Of a stretch of 64,000 nt of DNA, positions 1-10,229 are shown piece after piece. The stretch is from Nereocystis luetkeana. Lineage: Eukaryota; Sar; Phaeophyceae; Laminariales; Laminariaceae. The position numbers and the translations under genes are program-made. The notes below the pieces were generated by a model. The model searched no databases. It had not been told where the DNA came from and saw nothing but the letters and a program-made list of their open reading frames with translations. Location: the NCBI GenBank assembly GCA_031213475.1, contig JARUPZ010000020.1:7081630-7145629 (forward strand), in the 5' to 3' direction. Every line of letters begins with the position of its first letter. Position 1 is the first letter of the stretch.

Positions 1-672
1 GGGCCTGATCGATGCGCCTCTTTTGCGACAAGCGGGGTAATAGGAGTGGGTTCGAGCGGGTTCTGCAACCTCGAGCCACCGTCGAAAATCCTGAACGCAC
101 AGAGGCACAGACATCTATGGACACAGACGTGCACGCAGACGTGTACAAAGACATTCTCAGACACAAACGTACCAAGGGGTAGACAAAAGAAGGACAAAGA
201 CAGACACACCAAGACGAAGATAAAATACACAGACAACACAGATTAACCGAGAGAAGGAGAGATACACAGACACAACGAGATAAGAGACGCGCAGGAAAAC
301 CGGCGCACAGCCTTACAGACACACGCGCATGAAAAGAGAGAACAAAAAGAGACACGAACTGAGAGGACCCCAAGACGCACTAGAGGCACAAAGAGGGGAG
401 ACACAGCCACCAAAGAGACAACGAGGGGAAACATACAGGTCTACAGAGTCGAACAGAACAAACGTGAGGGGCCGGGAAAGAAACCCACACGCCCGGACGA
501 CCCACCCACCCGACTACCCATCCACCACCCACCCATACACACTCCCACACTCAACTAGCTGTGGTCCTGGTATCGTGACCAAGTTTTCTTTGATTTGGTT
601 TTTCTACCTGCCTGTAGACGATGCCTCCCCGAGATCACGGGTTGGGTTGTCGCAATGATTTAACGTCAGATC

Positions 673-707
<35 letters not shown>

Positions 708-985
708 CCAACATCCCCCGCCGCCGACACACACAGTCACCTACTCACCACACCCATCCCACCCATCCATCCCACCCACCCACCCTACATCCGCACACCC
801 AACCACCCAACCACCCGCCTCCCTTTTCCTGCTCTTGCACGAATGTAAACCACGCATCGGTGTAACTGGAAGCTCAATCACACTTAGCCGGGCACAATCA
901 ACTCATCCACTCATCCTTATCCACCCACCCTTATCCACAAACCCACACCCACCCACCCACCCACCCACCGTGCTTGGATCCGACA
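1..985. other. Unassigned left edge, probably RTEL1-like intron
   Basis: No exon recognised on either strand. The stretch lies downstream of the last visible RTEL1-like exon, so it is probably intron. It holds purine-rich ACA/GACA sequence to about 480, a (CAA)n run at about 672-709 and CCCA/CCCAC-rich sequence at about 740-970. Confidence 0.4.
672..709 (+). repeat. (CAA)n microsatellite
   Basis: About 12 uninterrupted CAA triplets in non-coding sequence. Confidence 0.9.
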
Positions 986-989
986 CCCC

Positions 990-1196
990 ACCCCCCGCGC
1001 TGCCGCCTCCAGCCCGCTCCATCCCCTCCGTCCCGCGGTGGTACTTGCAGCGCCTGGCGCTGACAAGGGCCTGGCAGGCGTGGTTCTTGGCAGGGCCCTT
1101 CATCTGGGAAACTTCGTCGTGCACGCAGAGCTGATCCCGTGAACCGAGGAGGGACAGCTTCGGGCGGTACATTGTGTTCTTCAGCTCGTTCGCCAC
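990..1196 (-). CDS. RTEL1: RTEL1-like exon 4 (Fe-S domain)
   Basis: The acceptor reads tttcaag, then GTGGCGAACG in phase 0. Probable Fe-S cysteines lie in the contexts DQLC, NHAC and RRC. The donor is unclear: a GTACC lies at 1043 and GTGGGG/GTGTCGG near 985-1000, so the 3' limit is approximate. Confidence 0.8.
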
Positions 1197-4100
1197 CTTG
1201 AAAGAGGGAAGGAGGGGCAGGGGCGGCGGGTGGGCGGGCGGGGCAGGGCGGGGTGGGTGGGGGGGGGCGGGGGGTCGCATTTAGTGTTTGCCGTAGCCAT
1301 TGGGCCAGTGACCACGCATCCCTTTCGAAGCGGAGCACCGTTTCTACTACAAAAAGAGACACCTCCAACGTTTGGGCGGTCATTTGCGCTTATTCTGGCT
1401 CATTCCACCATCTAGTACATACAAAAACAAAAGTTGCCTTGTCGCGCTCCTGTTTCGCCGACTGCGGCCACCATTTATCTCCTGGGGTAGCGATCGTCAT
1501 CTTGCTACAGCCTAGTTCACTAAACTTCTCCACGTCCCATTCGTCTGCTTTCCTCGTCTCCTCTAACAAATCCCGTTCCTCCTTGCTCATTTTTACATCG
1601 TCCCAGTACGTGAGTTGTACTCTATTGAGTTGCCACAAGGGCGCAGGGGGGGAGGGGGGTTCCAATGAGAGCGCGGAAGAGATTGAGGGGGAGAAGAGGA
1701 GGGTACCGGGAAGGTAGGACGGACAGAGGTATCATTGCTTTTTCGAGACAGGAGGAGCAAGAAGTACAGTGCTTTTTCGAGACAGGAGGAGCAAGAAGTA
1801 CAGAGCGGAGAAAACGAAGAAAGAGAGTGAACAAGAATCGATCCTGGGAAAAGAGACAAGAGAGAAAGGCACCCCTGCGCGATACGCGGGCAGGAGCGGT
1901 GCTCCTACGAACGGCAGTCAAGGGGAACCCTGAAACATCGGTACAGCTGACTAGTCGTTGAAAGAAGAGAGGGCCACACACAATACATAGAGAGTCACGT
2001 ACCCCGCCCACCACTGCCGCCACAAGCAATCTGCTGCACAGCGACCAATCTGCTGCACAGCGACCAATCTACTGCACAGCGACCAATCTGCTGCACAGCG
2101 ACCAGTCTGCTGCACAGCGGCCAATCTGCTGCACAGCGTCCCTAAGTGGCCAACGCTTACACCACCAACTCACGGACACCAACACTACCAACCCACTCAG
2201 CAACAAAACTATAACCAGCGCCACCACAGCCATCTCACCTCGCCATTACAAGCACAAAAACCATCCCACTTCCACCCCAATACCACCAAACCCAACCCCA
2301 TCACTACCGCCACCGCTACCGCCACCACCACCACCAACGCCACCACCACCACCACCACCGCCACCGCCACCCCCACCACCACCACCACCACCACAACCAC
2401 CACCACAACCACCACCACCACCACCACCACCGCCGCCGTCATCACCCACCACCGCCACCCCGGACCACCAACCGCCACCCCTGTCAGCGGCATAAACACA
2501 TGTAACAGGGAACGAGCAACATAGAAGTTGTACGAAACGGTCAATCGAGCATGCAGCGCGCGACGCACCTGGCCCAGCTGGCTGTGTGTCCGGGAGGCAT
2601 ATATGACAACGGAGGCCACGGCTGCCTGCCCCGCGCCCCCGACCCCGGGAGGCTTCTGCTGCTGCTGCTGCTGCTGCGGGTGCCGCGGTCTGGATAGGTC
2701 GGTCACCGTTTTCTCCTCATATGCTAGCTCTGTCGCCGGAGGAGGTGCAGGCTGTCAGATCGGTCAGATCGGGTCGGGTCGACCGACGCGTCGATGCCCG
2801 AGGCGATCGGCACAAGCCAAAAGGGACGGAGGGAGGAGGGGAGGGAGGGAGGGAGGGAGGGAGGGAGGGAGGGAGGGAGGGAGAAGGGCAATCGAGAATA
2901 CGCGCGCGGGGGCGGGCGGGGGGGTGGTACTCGATAGGAGATATGTACTCGATATCATGCATGACCGTAGTCGCATGACCATAGACCCTCGCATCCCTAA
3001 AATGCCGGGACGGAGCATGTCGGGTTTTCACCGACCAGACAGACATTGCTTGCACCAAGCACGAAGCGCCGTGAGGTGTCTGGGGGGCGGGGGTGCTAGC
3101 TAGATTGGGGCGAGCGGCGGGGATTGCTGACAGGGTGAGCGCTCAAAGCCCGTACACCTTACAACAGTGCACCAGCCACGAGTATACACTCATTAACCAC
3201 CAAGGAGGGTCATAACGTCAACTCACTGACCCCTATTGCCGTTTCCTACGCACACTGCACCCACGTTCGGAGACAAACTACCGGGCTTCAGAGAAGGGGA
3301 AAAAAGGTGGAGGAGTAAAAAAGGGCTGTTTTTTTCCTCGTGGCCATGGGTTTAATACATCAGCGGTCAACATAAAAACCTCGCGTGCCTGAAACTCCAC
3401 AAAACACACACATCCGCACTTTGCACCCTACGGGTATGCAACCTCTCTGACACAATTTACCTCTACGTACCAATTACAACTTGACTGTCACACAACAAAC
3501 GACAGATGCTACCTTGCGTCCGTCTCGCACCTGAGCTGCCACAGCGGCCAGATTACGCTGCTGCCAAGCCAGCGAGGCGCACAGGAGGCAGAGCGTCTTC
3601 CCCGTGCCCGTGGGGCTCTCGAGCAGGGCGTTTTTCTTAAGGGGGGGGGAAGGCGGGGGGGGGGCGGGGGCGGGGGAGGGGGGGGGGGGGTGTACTCGAT
3701 AGGAGAGATGTACTCGATCTCATGCATGGCCATAGTCGTATGGCCATAGAGGGGGGGGGTGTATCAGCGCAGCAGGCGTCGAGTTGCCGAGTCGCTGCCG
3801 CTCAAGTCGCCTGCTATGAAGCCAAATGGGTTGTCAGTTGGCAGGTGTCAGCTAAAAGACAGTTGCCACACGTAGGCGATAGGGGTACGAGTAGCACCCG
3901 ATGTTTTTGAGCCTCCTCGCTTGAGGAACCCCATACCCTATAGCACCCAATCACTGACTCGACCCTTTTAGAAAAGCAGCCCCCTTTTAGGAGCAGACCA
4001 CTCAAAGTCTAGCTATTACGGGGGACCATAATTAATAGGACCTACGGTACACACAAAAACCTAAATATTTCCCTATTTTCACTAAAAGCATTTGGTCCTA

Positions 4101-7100
4101 TTTACTATCGTCCCCCATAATATTAATAGTGTGTCCCCAAAAACGGGGCTGCAGTTTTTGCCGTAAACGTTCCATACCTGGTACTCTACAATACCCGAAC
4201 AACATTGAATTGACCCTTTTAGGGCAAACTGCAGTCCCGGTTTGGGGACAACCCACTCAAATTACAAGTAGTTTGTCCCCAAAACGGGACTGCAGTACTA
4301 GTGATATGGGTTATAACCTTTTTAGTGCCGCACTATTACGGGGGACCATGCCTGGTAGTAAATAGGACCTACGGTAAACACAAAAACCTACATATTTCCC
4401 CATTTTTACCAAAAACATTTGGTCCCGTTTACTATGGTCTCCCCGCAATAGTGTGCATGAACCTAAATCTGACTCTGATTCCAAGTGTTTTTTGTCCCCA
4501 CAATGGAAGCGCAGCTCTAAAAGGCTTTTGAAGCGCTTGAAAAAATATCATCCCCTGCCTCGTAGGTGTACATCGAATAATATTGCGCAACCATAAACGG
4601 GCCACGTACGTACGTAGTACCGGGTAGTTTTCTCACTTGAGGGAGTCCCATTCCATCAGTCAGAAATATTGCCTCATAAGGCAAAAAAAAGTGTTACCCC
4701 TAATCGTGACCCCCCTATCTCGGAGCACGTGCCCGAGGAGGCGTTACCGAGTCACACGCGCGGGGGGAGTGGGGACGCAAACCGGTTACACCGCCTTACC
4801 GCGTATACACAGTGGTGGGAACCCCGACTTGACAGAGGGAACGCTAAGAGAATAGTGCAGTTAAGAGAGGCCAAAATCGGCTGGACCCGCTCACACTTGA
4901 CGCTGTATATTTCCCGCTGCTGAGCACTAGAGACTGGGGGGAGTGATTTTTTTTTTTCGGCCTGTACCACACCCCTCTTAGCTCCAGGTACCCATGTAAA
5001 CCGTGAACAGTGAATCGTTTGGACTTGCACCAAGTACCGGTAACTTTGTAAAAAAGTGCTCGAGGTTTGTTGTTTCAAGCGCACGGACTACGTAGGCACC
5101 GGTAGACTGGTGGATAATAGGAGCTGAGTACTCTGTACGACAAGCGTTTTTTTAGAAATCAACAGTTGCTCGGTAACACAAAGGAAAATGATCCTTCGTT
5201 AAGTTGAGGACTTCTATGTCGGATAGGGGTTCTGCTAGGGGCAACGGAATGCAACCAATAGCTTTGAACATTCCACCTTCCCCTCTCTCGTCTCCACATT
5301 GGACACGGAAGCCGAGGGGGGTAGGGCCTCCACCACCGCATGACGAAACAGCCGATCCACCCGGGTGACAAAGCTTGCGCCGTGCATGCGGTGGCATGAA
5401 ATGGCATCGTACGGCGGCCTCCAAACCTAAGCCTTTTTTTTACTGCTGTCGAAAGTACCTCCACAAATGCCAAGTGGCGCGTCCTCACAGACGTGGGCGC
5501 GGTTTCTGAGCCGGCATGGCTCCTTTCCCACCAGGTCCATCACCGAAACCCACGCACGTACTATGTGTGCGTAGATATAAAATATTGTTCGAGGGCTGAC
5601 AGTGAAAGCAGAAACATCCGAATCTCCGCCGATCGTCTCGGCCTGACGCCGAGATCCGTTCACCTTCAAGGTCGGGCTTCGCCCTTTCTTCCCGAGGATC
5701 GCGTTCCTCGGCATCAGCCCCGCCTATTCCCGCGCACACGCTTTAGGGGGCGCACGACGCCGCCGAGCGTAGCGACTCTGAACAGCGTGGACCTTGCGTG
5801 TCGTAGATGGGGGAAAAAAAAAAAGATCGGCGTTGTTTCTTGGAGACGGCGAGGTTCTCCACCGTTCTGGTCCGGAGATATATTCATCTGTTTCCTCGCG
5901 CTGCGATCTGTTTTTTTTTTGGTTTGCTGTCGAACGAGCTTCGATATCTCTTCTCTTCGATTTCTCGGTCTCCCGGTCACGCCCTTCATCTACCGGCAGC
6001 CTCCCTGGGCGGGAGGTCGCCTCTAACCTTTTCCACCCCCTCCGCCTCGCCTCCTCGGGACACGAGTACTGCTGTAGCAAGGCAGCGAAAACAGAGAGCA
6101 GTGTTTGACCAGTACATTACGACAACAAAAACTCGGCTGAAAAAAATCCAGGGCACCACTTTGGGCGTAAATATAAGGAGCGTTTACATAGTAATATGAA
6201 TACACAACGGCCCTCATATTTCCGCCCAGAGTAGTAAAATATTTTCGCGGGTTAGTTCATAGCTATATACCTTTTCGCGGTGCAATTCCTGTACTATACA
6301 GCAGCAGTACTCTGCTGTGTACGGTAGTAGTACTGCTGCAGTATATAATACATGTCGTTCTGCTCAGAAACGAGCCCGAGAGGAACGAGATATAGGTGCA
6401 AACATGGGCTGTTCCTGCTGTATATATACCCCAAGAACTGAACCTCTCTGGAGGGGCGAGAAATCAGACTTGCTGCAGAACTGAGGAGTTTCAGAAATGA
6501 CGATCACGAGAACGGAGATCATAAATTTGCGAGTGATCAAGAATCTCATAAAATGCGCCTGACTTGAGAGAGAGACTGCTAAGGGGATACCAGGTATCAC
6601 ACGAGCCTGAGAGAGACGTAGGACTACTGCGGTCGGAGTAAACGTTTGCAAAACGAGGGCGAGGATTGAATACCAGAAAACATCGAGCCCGATAAAACTA
6701 TACTGCTGCTGTCGTGGTGAATTAGACTGCTCTGGCTCCTGACGCACTTGGCAGTTTACCTTCATCCTAGAATGCACCACTACTTTCGGCATTGCTGGGG
6801 TTCATTGCTCCAGTAAAAAAGGTCATTTGGCATTCCCCTCTTGGTGCAACACTTGGCATTGAATTGATCCTGTACATATAATCAGATCTCGGAATATGAT
6901 TTACACTGAGAGGTATATTTTCCTATCGAAGCAGGGTTCCGGCATGGCGGAGCCCCTGTACGAAGACAAAACTTTAAAAAAGACACGAAGCTGTGAGATC
7001 GAAAAAATATCCAGGCTGTTTCCTAGGCGATTCAAAATTTGAGATTCAGATATTGACCCGATCGCATTTTCAGCTGTGAACTTCGCGAATCAAAACAGTC

Positions 7101-9733
7101 TTCCTATGCGGAAAAATAGGATTCATAGTGCGAGCAGAAATTCGAGCAAACGCCGAGACCAACTGCTGTTGTTGTGGTCTGGCGCCGCGAAGAAACGCGC
7201 TGAGTGCGTTACACTACGCGTAGAACCCAAGCGTCCGAGCCCACGCTGACTGCCTCTGGTCTGTCGGCGAGGAGACGTGCCGAGTGCGCCTAGAGTCAAC
7301 ATGTCTTGGCATTTTGTAGTTTGACACAATGTGATTCACTGCTGCTGCCCCTGCTGCTGCTGTAGTCTACGAGTACGTATTGACTGAGAGGTGCGCGCCG
7401 AGTGCGCTTCTCTTGGTCTCTAGGCCCGACCCGCCCCAGCCGTCTGCAGTGTGGCCACGGAGAGACGCGCCGCCCGCCGACCGCGCGTCAGGCGCGAAGA
7501 AACGTCGCTATATCGCTGTGTGACCATCCAACTCATCGATCGTTCTGCTGCTGCTTGCTGTCGTGGATAAAAAGTTTTGAATTTAGAGACCATGCCATTT
7601 TTCTCGTAACCCAAGTCGTCGGATTTTGGGTCAAAATCTGACACTTGGGTCATCGGATTCTCCAAATCGAAAAAAAAATCGGCCAGATTCTGCATATTCG
7701 GACTGCATGACCAAACGCTTTCATTTTTGGGATCGAAAAATACAAATCTTAGGCCATCTCTTATGGGAGGATTTTGAAAACCGAAAAACTAACCCGAAAC
7801 TGCTGTGTTTGATACGTGCTTTAACGCCTTTTAGACCCGGAGTCCGACCGAATCAGGCTCGCCCTTCTCAGAATGCTTGCTGTCTTTCGGGGAGAGGTAT
7901 CTAGACCCGTCTTTCTTTTCTCCAGGGCTGTCGTTCGAGATTTTTACGATGTTGTCATTTTCAGACAAAAAAACCAACAAGGTATTTTCAGATATATATC
8001 GAGGTTTCAGCCGCAAAAATCGCGTCTTTTTCAGATAAATCGCGTCCTAAACTGAATAGAGGAAACTGGAGTGTATTTTTCAAACTGCTATCCTGAAGAA
8101 ACGGGAAACGGCGTTGCATGCCTCTCGCAAATAGCTGTTGGGAATTCAAGAAAAGCGTGCCCGATTCGCCCGTTTCCCCGCTCAAACACGCCTGCGAAGG
8201 TGCTGAAACCTCTATTTCGAGAAACCAAAACCGGTTTGCCTTATGAAGAGATGGCCTCAAGCTCGAAAACCATTGCAAGCTTGGTGGGATGTCTCTGCCA
8301 CACTGCCGGGCCTGTTATATGCCGGTATGAGAAATAACCCCAGAAGAAATCTCTGCCTGAGATTTGCGTGGAAATCAGAAATTCGGGAGCGCTTAGGGCC
8401 CATCTTAACGGGGATTTTTTTTTTTTTCAATTACATTTTTGTTTTTTTTTTCTAATTCAATTTGCATCTGATTGGCCGAAGAGTGAACGACTAAGCAGGC
8501 AAATTAGGAAAATTGAATTTGAGCAAAAAGTCTTTTGGGACTTTTTCGTGCGATTTTTCGAATTCCAATTTGGAATTTGGGAGTTCCTCGGACTTGACGT
8601 AGCATGTTCATGGTGGGTCAACACCCTCGGTGGAGTCTGGGGCGATTCTAGGCCGCTTCGGTGACCACGATCGAGGCGATAAAACGTGAACCTCAACGAG
8701 AGGTGACCGGATCATTAGCCGCGCCCACGCCCACACACCATGGCACATCGTACCCCGGCGGTGGCGCCTCAAAAGTAATCATGGCGGCCGCAATCCCAAT
8801 TTTGCGGCCTGCTCGATCGGCCAACAATCGCAAAAACCGAGCAAATGAGCAAAAAAACGGAGGATATGCTCGGGACCTCGATAGCTGCATCACCGCTGCT
8901 GTTCCGCACGTGGCGCTTGAGGGCTTCCTCCGCCCACCCAAGACACCCTGAGAGTGATAGCTTCCTATCCTGCGCGACCAAAAAGAGAAAGAGGCTGGCG
9001 GCGGCGCGCACGCGGAAGCGCAAATCTTCGCTCTCGTCTACGCTCGTCGCTGTTTGTCTGCTGGGCGTTGTGTGACGAGGCCCGTTCTTCCAGAAATATT
9101 TTTTTATTGGCAACAACTATTAATAGTACGCTGTTCCCCGATAGGACACACACGTTTTTTTCGAAATCAAACTAAAATTCGTTGAAATTAAAATTTTACT
9201 CCCAAATAGCGTTCCCCGTTAAGATGGGCCCTTATAAATATAAATAAGTACAAAAAAACTAGAATCAGAAACCCACCCATCCTGGTTTCTTATTTGAGGG
9301 CCAGGGCTGTACCATGTACGAATTCGTAGCCAGACCCTGCTCGCTAAAATTATAGATTGATTTACACCATATTTCCGCGAGTATACGTGAGGAGGTATCC
9401 TCAAAACATCCATATCGCATGATTCGCTGTCGTGACGGCCATTGGCAAGGAGGGCGGTCAGTGTTAACCATCTCTGAAGCACGGGTGACATCGATTGCTT
9501 GTTGTTTGCGGAGGCCGCAGGCCGGAGGCCGTTCCTCTCAATGCATCATGCGGCCTCGTACGTACACGTAGAAATACTGAAATATTTGAAAACACGAAAA
9601 AAACGTCTGTCAGAAGAAGGGCACGCACCGATTCATTGAGAGCTTCGAGCACACCGCGAATGTACGTCAGCTGGCAGTTGTACGGCTTGAACGGGAATTC
9701 CACTGGGATCCCGTCGATATCGAGCTTGGGCAT
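990..9733 (-). CDS. RTEL1: RTEL1-like Fe-S DNA helicase, N-terminal part, partial
   Basis: Superfamily 2 helicase of the XPD/RTEL1/FANCJ group. Family members unwind D-loops, G-quadruplexes and telomeric T-loops in the nucleus. Four exons are recognisable. Exon 1 starts at the ATG at 9733 and carries the '[20 protein letters not shown]' segment typical of the N-terminus. Exon 2 carries Walker A (ESPTGTGKT) followed by [10 protein letters not shown]. Exon 3 carries motif Ia ([13 protein letters not shown]). Exon 4 carries [21 protein letters not shown], then HAC and RRC, matching three of the four Fe-S cysteines. All junctions used are phase 0. The gene continues beyond position 1, so the fourth cysteine and the DEAH box are not seen. 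Intron 1 is ~6 kb and filled with repeats. RTEL1 is preferred to FANCJ or XPD because of the close match around Walker A, motif Ia and YRPK-LGSR-QLC. Exon order and identity are strong; the outer edges of exons 3 and 4 are uncertain. Confidence 0.88.
1390..1665 (-). other. Unidentified coding-like open frame in RTEL1 intron 3
   Basis: An open frame of 91 codons with balanced amino-acid composition (for example [18 protein letters not shown] and [13 protein letters not shown]), unlike the low-complexity shadow frames around it. It lies on the same strand as RTEL1 but does not match that family. It may be a fragment of a repeat-encoded protein or an exon of a nested gene. I do not recognise it. 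Confidence 0.3.
1737..1804 (+). repeat. Tandem duplication, 2 x 34 bp
   Basis: The unit beginning gctttttcgagacaggagga occurs twice in direct succession and is nearly perfect. Confidence 0.9.
2031..2144 (+). repeat. Minisatellite, 19 bp x 6
   Basis: Six copies of CTGCTGCACAGCGACCAAT with single substitutions, inside RTEL1 intron 3. Confidence 0.9.
2310..2445 (+). repeat. (CCA/CCG)n microsatellite
   Basis: Long CCA/CCG triplet tract in RTEL1 intron 3. The Gly- and Val-rich frames across it are artefacts of the repeat. Confidence 0.9.
2569..2715 (-). CDS. RTEL1: RTEL1-like exon 3 (motif Ia, with a Gln run)
   Basis: The exon ends GGCCAG before a GTGCGT donor in phase 0, which joins directly to exon 4 (SQLGQ then VANELKN). 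The start at 2715 (acceptor atatgag) is one option. A second in-frame acceptor after caCCCGCAG, at the edge of the Gln repeat, would shorten the exon. Seven CAG codons encode a Gln run ahead of motif Ia. Confidence 0.8.
2838..2882 (+). repeat. (GGGA)n microsatellite
   Basis: About eleven GGGA units. On the RTEL1 strand this is a pyrimidine tract upstream of exon 3. Confidence 0.9.
2926..3088 (-). mobile_element. S2 copy 1 (poly-C-ended element)
   Basis: Reads on the minus strand from cctcacggcgcttcgtgctt to the terminal pair of ATCGAGTACA-like repeats and then a C run at 2916-2926. It lies in RTEL1 intron 2 in the sense orientation. Confidence 0.75.
3513..3635 (-). CDS. RTEL1: RTEL1-like exon 2 (Walker A)
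   Basis: The acceptor is ccttaag followed by AAAAACGCCCTGCTCGAG in phase 0, giving [19 protein letters not shown]. Two phase-0 donors are possible: CAG/GTGCGA at 3530 and AAG/GTAGCA at 3512. The longer form is listed. The pyrimidine tract ahead of the acceptor is the C run of a truncated S2 copy. Confidence 0.88.
3690..3752 (-). mobile_element. S2 copy 2, strongly 5'-truncated
   Basis: Keeps only the last ~60 bp (both ATCGAGTACA-like repeats and CATGCATGG), then a C/G run at 3641-3690 that leads straight into the RTEL1 exon 2 acceptor. Confidence 0.7.
3960..4165. mobile_element. M2 copy split by an M1 insertion
   Basis: The left M2 half (gacccttttagaaaagcag...) ends at 4015. The right half (gtgtccccaaaaacggggct) resumes after 4122. 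Confidence 0.6.
4016..4120. mobile_element. M1 MITE copy
   Basis: Terminal inverted repeats TTACGGGGGACCATA / ...CCCCCATAA, flanked by TA on both sides, inserted inside M2. Confidence 0.85.
4210..4305. mobile_element. M2 MITE copy
   Basis: gcagtcccggtttggggaca pairs with gtttgtccccaaaacgggac. The right end is eroded. Confidence 0.75.
4312..4531. mobile_element. M2 copy split by an M1 insertion
   Basis: The left piece (aacctttttagtgccgcac) ends at 4335. The right piece resumes as ccaagtgttttttgtcccca and ends ctctaaaaggcttttga. Confidence 0.6.
4336..4448. mobile_element. M1 MITE copy carrying a 7 bp insertion
   Basis: Longer than other copies because CCTGGTA (4351-4357) interrupts the left arm, which reads ccatagtaaatagg elsewhere. 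Confidence 0.85.
4535..8390. other. RTEL1-like intron 1, no gene seen
   Basis: No exon, RNA gene or repeat family recognised apart from one TACCAGGTA at 6588. The stretch 5480-6100 is more GC-rich, but its overlapping open frames are Arg/Pro/Ser-biased and look non-coding. Confidence 0.5.
8394..9235. mobile_element. M3 element, ~840 bp, non-autonomous
   Basis: Long inverted termini gggcccatcttaacgggga (8396-8414) and ttccccgttaagatgggccc (9211-9230), flanked by TTA on each side. No transposase is recognisable inside. It is the longest member of a family also present at 15154 and 16667. Confidence 0.75.
9629..9733 (-). CDS. RTEL1: RTEL1-like exon 1 (start)
   Basis: 35 codons from the ATG at 9733 to TCG before a GTGCGT donor, ending in phase 0. 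[20 protein letters not shown] aligns with the family's extreme N-terminus, so the start is well placed. Confidence 0.9.
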
Positions 9734-9890
9734 CGTAAACCACGAGCGATTTTCGATTTTCCAGCTCCCCTCTTTGTCCTCGTTTGTTCCAAAAACAGGT
9801 TTTCCATGCGGGGTTAGCGGCGTGTTTTATCCCCGGTTAGTCCTTTCAAAATGTATCCTCTCTTGCAGTTCCCAGCTGTTCGCCGTCGTC

Positions 9891-10229
9891 ATGAAGCACG
9901 AGCACAGCACAAGGATGCAGTTCGGCATCTTCTTCCTTATATGTGCAGCCTTCCACGCAGCAGATGCGTTCTGCCTTGCGAGTTTTCGCATGACTGCACA
10001 GACCGAGAGGTTCCAAGCAGGGAGCACAAGAGACAAACAAGATTTTGCTCATATTTCGGATGCCTTGGGCAACAGGCCCCCGACTGCAACTGCAACGACA
10101 GCAGTAGCTCGAGCAGAGGGCATGACCAGAGCAAGTCTCGTCAATATTATGGGCGCTGCCGTGACTGTCTCGCTCGGGGTCGGTGCTTCCCCCCCAACTG
10201 CTGCTGCTGCGAGGAGTACGGAAGAGCTG
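9891..10229 (+). CDS. Lumen protein exon 1 (bipartite presequence)
   Basis: 113 codons ending STEEL before a GTGAGC donor, phase 0. Contains the signal peptide, transit and thylakoid-transfer segments. Confidence 0.75.

Noticed and set aside
2209..2706. Long Val- and Gly-rich open frames over the CCA tract
   Set aside because: They are translations of a microsatellite. Only the 2569-2715 part is coding, in the RTEL1 frame.
5493..6199. Overlapping 100-177 codon frames on both strands
   Set aside because: Arg/Pro/Ser-rich, mutually overlapping and without domains or splice context. They lie inside RTEL1 intron 1.
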